From Bacteriovoracaceae bacterium UBA2428 (lineage in GTDB: Bacteria > Bdellovibrionota > UBA2428), in contig DDRA01000019.1 in assembly GCA_002343545.1 (NCBI GenBank), positions 456-13,424 on the forward strand: DNA of 12,969 bases, in the 5' to 3' direction. The translations under genes and the position numbers were made by a program. Every line of letters starts with the position of its first letter. Positions within the stretch are counted from its first letter, which is position 1. A model generated the notes under the pieces. That model saw only the letters and a list, made by a program, of their open reading frames with translations. It did no database searches and was not told the DNA's origin. Below, in pieces: positions 7,847-12,969 of this stretch.

Positions 7847-8398
7847 GTGAGAGTAGAAACGGGCGTCCGGGCCTTGCTTTGGCTCGCGAACGTCGCGCTG
7901 ACCCTGACCTGGCTCGTCGCGTGGGCGATGGGCCGGGTGGCCGCTTCTTTTTCGGCCGAGCTCTCGCCGCTCCGCTTGCACATCGCGATGGGCAGCCTCG
8001 CGACGCTGCTGAGCCTCTTCGCGTCGACCTGCATCCTGTTCTACTTCATCGGTACGGGGCTCTGGATGCGCGACCAGGCCAAAGAAATCGTCGTCCTCGA
8101 CCGCAAGGCGGGGCTCGAAGTCTGGCGTCTCTACGAAGAGGCCAACCGTCTGAAGGCCGGCCCCTTCGCCTTCGCGACCTTCGGCCTTGCCCTCGGGCTC
8201 TTCGGTTACATCCTGGGCGGCGCCACGCACGTCGGCGCCATTCCGCCTTGGGTGCACCCGACGCTCGCGACCTTGCTCGTCGCGAACAACTGGATCGCCC
8301 AGCGCTTCACCTTCCGGAACATGGTCAAAAACGTGGCGTACCTCGACGAAGCCTCGGACCGCCTCGACGCGGCCGAAGCCGCCGCGCGCCCGGGTTAA
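7847..8398 (+). CDS. Small multi-pass membrane protein of unknown function
   Basis: I do not recognise this 183-residue protein. It has hydrophobic helices at about residues 9-29, 45-74 and 106-127, and a weaker fourth near 137-150. A charged loop (about 75-103, with RDQAKE, EEANR) lies between the second and third, and a charged helical tail ends the protein. Histidines sit at membrane edges: H45, H128 and H137. Paired histidines in helices can ligate haem, but there is no recognised cytochrome signature and I make no such call. The GTG start is preceded by AAGGA with eight bases between. It begins 21 bases after the cyclophilin fusion stop and is followed by the ferredoxin gene, so it is probably co-transcribed. 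Its place next to a ferredoxin and DsbD hints at a redox role, which is inference only. Confidence 0.75.
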   Translation: MRVETGVRALLWLANVALTLTWLVAWAMGRVAASFSAELSPLRLHIAMGSLATLLSLFASTCILFYFIGTGLWMRDQAKEIVVLDRKAGLEVWRLYEEANRLKAGPFAFATFGLALGLFGYILGGATHVGAIPPWVHPTLATLLVANNWIAQRFTFRNMVKNVAYLDEASDRLDAAEAAARPG

Positions 8399-8447
8399 AT
8401 TCCCTTTAAAATTTCCTTGAGAAGACCGCGATTTAAGGGGAGAATTT
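8397..8447 (+). promoter_or_regulatory. Possible hairpin covering the ferredoxin ribosome-binding site
   Basis: AAATTC at 8397-8402 pairs with GAATTT at 8442-8447. The next bases CCTT can pair with AAGG or GGGG in the opposing arm after a short bulge, giving ten or eleven pairs. The arm on the right contains AAGGGGAG (8435-8442), the ribosome-binding site nine bases before the ferredoxin ATG, so folding could limit ferredoxin translation. There is no T-run, so an intrinsic terminator is less likely. The fold is a hand estimate. Confidence 0.35.
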
Positions 8448-8451
8448 CCGC

Positions 8452-8682
8452 ATGGCTGATAATTCGCAAAAACAAGCGGAGAACACCCCGGGTCAATGGT
8501 ACGTCGATGTGAACTGCATCGACTGCGACGTTTGCCGCGAGACCGCGCCGAACAACTTCACGCAGCAAGCCGAAAAGGGCTACAGCTACGTCATGAAGCA
8601 ACCCGCGACGCCCGAAGAAGCGGCGCAGTGCCAGGAAGCCATGGAGTCCTGCCCCGTCGAAGCCATCGGCAACGACGGCTGA
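8452..8682 (+). CDS. Single-cluster [4Fe-4S] ferredoxin
   Basis: A 76-residue electron carrier. Cysteines C22, C25 and C28 form CIDCDVC, and C67 followed by P68 closes the cluster in SCPVEAIG. All four ligands are cysteine, so a 4Fe-4S rather than a 3Fe-4S cluster is expected. C60 is a fifth cysteine seven residues before C67, at a place where single-cluster ferredoxins often carry one. There is no signal peptide, so it is cytoplasmic. The ATG has a strong AAGGGGAG nine bases upstream. The gene lies 53 bases after the membrane protein and 10 bases before the HAD phosphatase. Its redox partner is not evident in the window. The neighbouring DsbD takes electrons from thioredoxin in known cases, so a direct link is not assumed. 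Confidence 0.92.
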   Translation: MADNSQKQAENTPGQWYVDVNCIDCDVCRETAPNNFTQQAEKGYSYVMKQPATPEEAAQCQEAMESCPVEAIGNDG

Positions 8683-8692
8683 TCGGGTTCTT

Positions 8693-9364
8693 TTGCTGCC
8701 TTCGAGCCGCTGGATCGTCGTCACCGATTTTGACGGCACTTTGACCGAACAAGACGTCGGGAATGAGCTCTGCAAAGAGTTCATTCCCGATCTTTTTTTG
8801 GAATTGCAGACGGCCTACCGCGCCCAGAAACTTTCCCTCCGCGAGATGCAGCCGCGCATGTGGAGCGACTTCCCCTGCGGCGAGGCGCGTTTCCGCGAGC
8901 GCGCGGCGCAGATCGGCCGCCTGCGTCCGGGCGTCGTCGAATTCCTTCGCCTTTGCCGCGACCGCGAGGTTCCCGTCTACGTGGCGAGCTGCGGACTGCG
9001 CCCCTACATCGAGGCCGTGCTCGACCGCACGTTGCCGGCGGAGCTCCGCGGCGTCGTGCGCGAGATCCGCTGCAACGAGGCGCGCTTCGAAGGCGAGCGT
9101 CTCGCGCGTTTCGAAACGCCCGACGACGATCCGACTTCGCCCTACCCGCTCGATAAGGGCGCATGGTGCCGCGCGCTGCGCGAGCGGCTGGGCGCGCGCG
9201 TGCTCGGCATCGGCAACGGCTCGAGCGATCGCACCTTTCTCGGCCAAAGCGACGAGCTCGCGGCGACCGAAGCGCTCGCGACCTATTTCGAGCGCCAAGG
9301 AGCCGACTTCCGACGTTTCACCGATTTCCGGGACCTGCTCGACGTCCAAGCGCTCCGGGCCTAA
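8693..9364 (+). CDS. HAD-superfamily phosphatase, MtnX-like
   Basis: A 223-residue cytoplasmic HAD hydrolase. Motif I is DFDGT with nucleophile D12 and acid/base D14, motif II is S99 in VASCG, motif III is probably K155 in PLDKG, and motif IV is GNGSSD with D179. The run after motif I (TLTEQDVGNELCKEF) and the SLREMQPRM helix resemble MtnX, the enolase-phosphatase-type enzyme of methionine salvage, and phosphoserine-phosphatase relatives. No other methionine-salvage gene is nearby, so the substrate is open. Motif IV has asparagine (N175) where aspartate is usual, which may alter magnesium binding. The start is taken as TTG 10 bases after the ferredoxin stop because the DFDGT strand needs a start this close; CTG at 8696 is an alternative. 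Tight spacing suggests translational coupling with the ferredoxin. Confidence 0.85.
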   Translation: MLPSSRWIVVTDFDGTLTEQDVGNELCKEFIPDLFLELQTAYRAQKLSLREMQPRMWSDFPCGEARFRERAAQIGRLRPGVVEFLRLCRDREVPVYVASCGLRPYIEAVLDRTLPAELRGVVREIRCNEARFEGERLARFETPDDDPTSPYPLDKGAWCRALRERLGARVLGIGNGSSDRTFLGQSDELAATEALATYFERQGADFRRFTDFRDLLDVQALRA

Positions 9365-9375
9365 GCTCGACCGCG

Positions 9376-11088
9376 GTGAGAGCCTCCTCCGTTGAACGTA
9401 GCCGCCACTTCCTGCTGGGCTTGATCGGCGCCGTCGCGCTTTTCGCCGGGTCGGCCACGGCGCTGGAGCGCCCCCGCGCCGTCACGACCGAAGAAGCTCC
9501 CCGCGAGATCCTGCGCGCCGTTTTGCCTTCGGCCTGGCTCCTGGAAAACCACGTCCGCAGCGAGCTCGACGGCGGCCTCGAGGGGCACCTGCTCGTCGAG
9601 GTCCAGATCCAGACGCGCAACGGGTTTCAGATCTACGAAGACAAAACCTCCTTCTGGTCCGAAGCCGACGAAAACCTCGGGCGGCGACCCTGGGAAGTCG
9701 AGGTCGTCGAGTTTCCGAAGGCCTTCGAGTTCTTCGACCCCATCTCGAAGACGCTCAAACGCGGTTACCGCGGCGAAGCGATCTTCCGTCTCAAGCTCAA
9801 GCTTCCGGAAGGCTCGCGCGGCCGCCTCAACCCCGGCGCGGCCATCCCCCTCGTCGTCGGCTTCCAAGCCTGCAACGATCGGCTTTGCCTTTTTCCGGCG
9901 GCGCTGCGCCTCGACCTTCGCTTGGCCGCGCCGACCCTCGCGCCCGCGGGCTTGCTCGACCGGCTGAACGCGCGGCTCTCGGGCGCGCTCAGCCAAGGCG
10001 GGGAATTCGGCTTCTTCACGATCTTCGCCTTGCTCGTCGCGGGCCTGCTCACGGCCTTCACGCCTTGCGTGTACCCGCTCTACCCCATCACGATCGGAAT
10101 CTTCGGGCGCTGGAGCGCGAAGGCCCACGTGTCGCCGCTGCGCTTGGCCCTCGCCTACTGCGGCGGGCTCACGCTCAGCTACGCCTTGCTCGGGCTCGTC
10201 TCGGCCGCGACGGGCGCCGTCTTCGGGTCGCTCACGCAGAAGCCCGCCTTCCTGATCGGCGTCGGGGTCGTCATCCTTATCTCGGCCGCCGGATTCTCGG
10301 GGCTCTTCGAGTTCACGCCCCCGAGTTGGCTGCTCAAGCTTTTCGGCTCGTCTTCGGACGACGCTCGCCCGTCGAGCCCCGCCGCGCTCACCACGAAGGC
10401 GGCCTTCATGGGCGCGGGCCTCGGCATCGTCGCCGGCCCCTGCGTGGGTCCCGTGCTCGTCGTGCTGCTGGCCTGGCTTTCGACGCGACTGCAAGGCGGC
10501 GGCTCGGCTTACCTGAGCGGCTTCTTCCTGCTTGCCGTCTTCGGGATCGGCATGAGCCTGCCCTTCCTCGCGATCGGGCACCTCATCGTGCGCATGGGCG
10601 GGCGCCCCACGCTCGGGCGCTTCACGCCTTACTTCAAGCACCTCGGCACGGCCCTCATGATCGGCAGCAGCGCGTTCTTCCTCGTCCCCGGACTCAAGCT
10701 CGCCTTCCGCGACGCGCCCGTGCGCGCCGAGCGCCGCTACCCCGTCGCCCACCTGCCGGAATGGACGAAGACCCGCCCGACCGTCATCGACTTCCGCGCG
10801 GACTGGTGCACGGCCTGCTTGCAGCTCGAAGCCGAGACCTACCCCGACGCGGCGGTCTCGGCTTTCTTCGAGGGGGACGCTCCGCGTTTCGATTTCGTCG
10901 AGGTCGACCTGACCGAGACGAGCCCGACCAACGACGAGATCGCGAAGCGCTTTTCCGTGGTGAGCCTCCCGACCGTGCTCTTCGCCCGTCCGGGCGGCGA
11001 GATCTGCGCGACGCTAAGCCTCTTCGGCTTCGAGAACGCCTCAGCGTTCCGCGCGCGGCTGGAACGCGCTGAGCGCGAGTGCCGCTAA
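9376..11088 (+). CDS. dsbD: Thiol:disulfide interchange protein DsbD
   Basis: DsbD carries electrons from cytoplasmic thioredoxin across the inner membrane to periplasmic thiol proteins. The 570-residue product matches E. coli DsbD (565) in size and layout. A signal peptide (about 1-30, ATA before LE) precedes the periplasmic alpha domain with C166 and C171 (CNDRLC). The beta membrane domain follows, with C231 in FTPCVYPLYP and C356 in GPCVGP. The thioredoxin-like gamma domain has C478 and C481 in ADWCTAC. All six working cysteines are therefore present. The GTG start is 11 bases after the HAD stop. A longer reading frame back to 9163 exists but would run through the conserved end of the HAD gene, and the signal peptide begins at the GTG. 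The ribosome-binding site is poor, so coupling to the upstream gene is likely. Its end overlaps the opposing transporter gene by 48 bases. Confidence 0.95.
   Translation: MRASSVERSRHFLLGLIGAVALFAGSATALERPRAVTTEEAPREILRAVLPSAWLLENHVRSELDGGLEGHLLVEVQIQTRNGFQIYEDKTSFWSEADENLGRRPWEVEVVEFPKAFEFFDPISKTLKRGYRGEAIFRLKLKLPEGSRGRLNPGAAIPLVVGFQACNDRLCLFPAALRLDLRLAAPTLAPAGLLDRLNARLSGALSQGGEFGFFTIFALLVAGLLTAFTPCVYPLYPITIGIFGRWSAKAHVSPLRLALAYCGGLTLSYALLGLVSAATGAVFGSLTQKPAFLIGVGVVILISAAGFSGLFEFTPPSWLLKLFGSSSDDARPSSPAALTTKAAFMGAGLGIVAGPCVGPVLVVLLAWLSTRLQGGGSAYLSGFFLLAVFGIGMSLPFLAIGHLIVRMGGRPTLGRFTPYFKHLGTALMIGSSAFFLVPGLKLAFRDAPVRAERRYPVAHLPEWTKTRPTVIDFRADWCTACLQLEAETYPDAAVSAFFEGDAPRFDFVEVDLTETSPTNDEIAKRFSVVSLPTVLFARPGGEICATLSLFGFENASAFRARLERAERECR
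11040..11073. other. Hairpin in the overlap of convergent dsbD and EamA ends
   Basis: CTCAGCGTTCC (11040-11050) pairs with GGAA plus CGCTGAG (11061-11073), giving eleven pairs with a two-base bulge and a ten-base loop. A second, alternative stem GAACGC/GCGTTC (11034-11049) places the transporter stop codon in its loop. Neither is followed by a T-run on either strand, so this is not a classical intrinsic terminator. It may still slow or end convergent transcription, or be a by-product of G+C-rich coding sequence. Confidence 0.35.
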
Positions 11089-12009
11089 GATCAGGGCGCC
11101 GCCGATAAGCTTGAAGCTTCCGATCGGCTCCGAAAGGAAAACGGCCGCGAGGATCGTACCGAAGACCGGTTGGATGAAAAGCGAAAGCGCGACGGACGCC
11201 ACGTTCAGGTAGCGGAGGGCGTGGATCCAAAAGAGGTAGCTCGCCGTGGTGCCCACCGGGCCGAGCCAAAGGAGCGCGATAACCTGGTCACGACCGATGC
11301 GCGCGGCGAGCGTCGACACGTCCAGGCGCCCCGTCGCTAGCAAGACGAGCGTCAACGCGAAGAAGCCCACCGTGAGGGCGATGCCAAAGATCCAAGCCGG
11401 CTCGCGGCGACGCGAAACGAGCTTGGCGCTTCCCACCGAGAAGGTCGACTCGCCGAACATCGACAGCAGGAGCGCGAAATTTCCGAAGAAGCGCAGGCTG
11501 CCCTGCACGGAATCCGCCATGGCCGTCGGCCCCGAGAGCACGCAGAAGCCGAAGAGGGCGAGCGCGAAGCCGGCGCGATCCTGCGGCGAAAGGGGATCGC
11601 GCAGGAAGACCCAAGCGAGCCCCACCGTGATGAGCGGCTCCATCGCGACGATGAGGGCGTTGTCGCTCGCGTGCGAAACGGCGAGGCCGCTGAGTTGGAG
11701 CCAAGGCGCGAGGCAAAAATTCAGGAGGCCGATGAGCGCGAGCAAAGCGACGTCCACCCCCGACACCGGCCGAGCTGCTGCCGGCCGAGGCGCGGCCAGG
11801 TCGGCTTCGGGGAGCTTTGGAGCACGCCCGCGACGCCAAGCCTTCACGGCCAAAAACCCGACCGCGAAGGCGACCCAAGCCGAGCCGTAACGAAGCCAGG
11901 CGGCCTCGGCCGGGGTGAAAACGCGCAGCAGGATCTTGCCCATGATGGGATGCGCGGACCAGAGGAGGTTTCCCAGCAGCAATCCCAAGAAGTAAAGGCG
12001 CGCGCGCAT
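11041..12009 (-). CDS. EamA/DMT-superfamily transporter
   Basis: A 322-residue inner-membrane protein with about ten hydrophobic helices in two halves, as in EamA (DUF6) drug/metabolite transporters. The first half ends with EPLITVGLAWVFLRDPLS and the second with QPVFGTILAAVFLSEP, the equivalent duplicated signature of the family. A Pro/Ala-rich cytoplasmic loop lies at about residues 63-82. Members export amino acids, purines or other small metabolites, and substrate cannot be told from sequence. The ATG at 12009 has AAGAAGG with seven bases to the start. It is transcribed alone, toward dsbD, with a 48-base tail-to-tail overlap, and is divergent from the secreted-protein gene at 12184. No clear sigma-70 promoter is visible upstream on its strand. 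Confidence 0.9.
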   Translation of the reverse strand: MRARLYFLGLLLGNLLWSAHPIMGKILLRVFTPAEAAWLRYGSAWVAFAVGFLAVKAWRRGRAPKLPEADLAAPRPAAARPVSGVDVALLALIGLLNFCLAPWLQLSGLAVSHASDNALIVAMEPLITVGLAWVFLRDPLSPQDRAGFALALFGFCVLSGPTAMADSVQGSLRFFGNFALLLSMFGESTFSVGSAKLVSRRREPAWIFGIALTVGFFALTLVLLATGRLDVSTLAARIGRDQVIALLWLGPVGTTASYLFWIHALRYLNVASVALSLFIQPVFGTILAAVFLSEPIGSFKLIGGALILAALALSAFQPRAER

Positions 12010-12062
12010 GCCATCGCCTTCTTAGGCCCTCGGCCGGAGAAAGTCACACGCCCCCCGCCGCG

Positions 12063-12105
12063 CTTTTCGACGCCTGTTTAACTTTTCGACACTTCTGCCG
12101 AAAAG
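12063..12105. repeat. Three CTTTTCG motifs in the divergent intergenic region
   Basis: CTTTTCGAC occurs twice as direct repeats, at 12063-12071 and 12082-12090, start to start 19 bases. The inverted form CGAAAAG is at 12099-12105, so the second and third copies make a perfect 7-base inverted repeat with a ten-base spacer. They lie between the divergent EamA transporter and secreted-protein genes and overlap the sigma-28-like promoter. They could be regulator binding sites. The block is A/T-richer than its surroundings, which fits a control region. Confidence 0.4.
12078..12104 (+). promoter_or_regulatory. Candidate sigma-28 (FliA) promoter
   Basis: TTAACTTT (12078-12085), 11 bases, then GCCGAAAA (12097-12104). 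The enterobacterial sigma-28 consensus is TAAAGTTT, 11 bases, GCCGATAA. This is 6/8 and 7/8 with exact spacing. Transcription would start near 12111, about 70 bases before the secreted-protein ATG. No flagellar gene is in the window, so sigma-28 control is an inference from the match alone. Confidence 0.5.
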
Positions 12106-12183
12106 AAGCCCGTAAGCCCTTGTCTCGACGGCAGCCCGCGCGGCACGCGCGTTGCACCTTCCGGGTAAGGGGGACGGAGAGCG

Positions 12184-12969
12184 ATGAAAAGAATTTGGGC
12201 CTTTCGCGCGCAAGCCGGCTTCGCCGTCCTCGCGGCTTTCGCGGCGCCGCGCCCGGCCTCGGCCGACGTGAAGAGCACGCTCCTCAAGCCCTTCCACGCC
12301 GTCGACCGCCTCGTCCGCGGCCGCGACCAGGAAAAGGCCGTGCTCGTCACGCAAAACAAGCAAGACCTCCAAGTCTTCGACGACGGGCTCGGCCGTCTCG
12401 CCGAGCGGATGGCCGACCTCACGCTCTGCGTGCGCGGCAACGCCGTGAACGGCGTGGATGCCTCGACCCTCGAGTGGTACCTGGGCGATTCGCTCGGGGC
12501 TTGGCTCGCCTCGGTCGAGCGCGACTTTAACCCCTCGCTCAAGCTCTCGCTCGAGAAACGCGAATTCGCCGAACGTTACGTGGCGGCACTCAAGAAGCGT
12601 CTCGAGGGCTCCGAGGTTCCGAAGAGCCTCGAGACGCTCGGGCTCATGCTCGAAGCTTCCGTCGACCAAGCCCTCCACCGCGCGCGCACCGAGGACGTCG
12701 CGGTCGGCGGCGGCGCCCGCTCGCTCAAGCTTCTCAACCCGCCCACGCGCCGCCAGCTCAGCGAAGTCGTGGCGAGCAACCACAACGCGACCCTCGCGAG
12801 CCTCCAGCCGAACTGCTCGGACCGTCGCAAGGGTTCCGCGTTCTACGAAACGCCGAGCTTCGGCCACCGCGCCCCGGCCAGCGTCGAGACGGCGGCTTCG
12901 GCAACGGTCCCCTACACGCCGCCGCGCCTGACCCCCTCGATGCCCGCCACGAGCGGCGCCGCCCCGAGC
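12184..12969 (+). CDS. Orphan secreted protein, 3' end beyond right edge
   Basis: An open reading frame of 262 codons without a stop at the window edge. I do not recognise it. A Sec signal peptide is clear: KR at the start, a hydrophobic AGFAVLAAFAA core, and ASA at 25-27 with cleavage before D28. The mature part has a helical, charged section to about residue 200, cysteines C82 and C211 (a possible disulfide), then a Pro/Ser/Thr/Ala-rich stretch from about 230 that resembles a linker, so another domain may follow outside the window. The ATG has AAGGGGGA and GGAGA upstream. It is preceded by a sigma-28-like promoter and three CTTTTCG motifs, and is divergent from the EamA transporter. If the promoter is real the protein may belong to a motility-phase regulon. 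Confidence 0.7.
   Translation, partial: MKRIWAFRAQAGFAVLAAFAAPRPASADVKSTLLKPFHAVDRLVRGRDQEKAVLVTQNKQDLQVFDDGLGRLAERMADLTLCVRGNAVNGVDASTLEWYLGDSLGAWLASVERDFNPSLKLSLEKREFAERYVAALKKRLEGSEVPKSLETLGLMLEASVDQALHRARTEDVAVGGGARSLKLLNPPTRRQLSEVVASNHNATLASLQPNCSDRRKGSAFYETPSFGHRAPASVETAASATVPYTPPRLTPSMPATSGAAPS

Noticed and set aside
7160..8257. 365-codon minus-strand open frame opposite the cyclophilin and membrane-protein genes
   Set aside because: It runs across two plus-strand genes with well-placed ribosome-binding sites and carries no recognisable domain.
9163..9375. N-terminal extension of dsbD back to an ATG at 9163
   Set aside because: It would overlap 200 bases of the HAD gene including motif IV, is Arg-rich without function, and would bury the clear signal peptide that starts at 9376.
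9361..10752. 463-codon minus-strand open frame opposite dsbD
   Set aside because: A shadow of dsbD, which has all six cysteines and its membrane helices. The antisense product is a charged low-complexity string.
1..12969. Defence system, CRISPR array, prophage, insertion sequence, tRNA or rRNA
   Set aside because: I saw no regularly spaced direct repeats, transposase or integrase motifs, cloverleaf or rRNA-like stretches; nearly all sequence is accounted for by ordinary coding genes.

Overview
This window comes from a high-G+C Gram-negative bacterium. By eye the sequence is roughly two thirds G+C, with strong G/C preference at third codon positions. A full-length three-domain DsbD and several Sec signal peptides imply an inner membrane and a periplasm. 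The gene order tilS-ftsH-folP is widespread in Proteobacteria-like genomes. The orphan secreted proteins and the GYF-like protein would suit a Bdellovibrionota/'delta'-type lineage, but that placement is a low-confidence inference. The whole window is densely coding. There is no gap over 300 bases, and I see no tRNA, rRNA, CRISPR array, transposase or phage gene.

Left half, minus strand (about 5.8 kb down to 1). An orphan secreted protein (5822-5211) is followed by a GYF-like/transmembrane/proline-rich protein (5128-4121), then tilS (tRNA-Ile2 lysidine synthase), ftsH (membrane AAA+ zinc protease) and folP (dihydropteroate synthase, running off the left edge). Codon usage changes sharply inside ftsH near position 1300. 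The last third of ftsH and all visible folP prefer CTG for leucine, while the first two thirds of ftsH use CTC. This looks like a recombination joint or a chimeric assembly.

Middle, plus strand (5879-11088). Five closely spaced genes follow: a membrane-anchored DUF4340-type protein fused to a C-terminal cyclophilin, a small multi-pass membrane protein, a single-cluster ferredoxin, an MtnX-like HAD phosphatase, and DsbD. Two of the five (cyclophilin, DsbD) belong to extracytoplasmic protein folding or thiol redox, and the ferredoxin adds an electron carrier. The cyclophilin part has its own ribosome-binding site and in-frame GTG inside the fusion gene, so the gene may make both an exported long form and a free cytoplasmic PPIase.

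Right end. An EamA/DMT transporter gene (12009-11041, minus) converges on dsbD and overlaps it by 48 bases. Divergent from it, across a 174-base gap, starts another orphan secreted protein (12184, plus) that runs off the right edge. That gap holds a close match to a sigma-28 (FliA) promoter with exact spacing, and three copies of a CTTTTCG motif.

Most worth checking: the internal start in the DUF4340-cyclophilin gene, the codon-usage break inside ftsH, and the sigma-28-like promoter. I found no complete new defence or mobile system.
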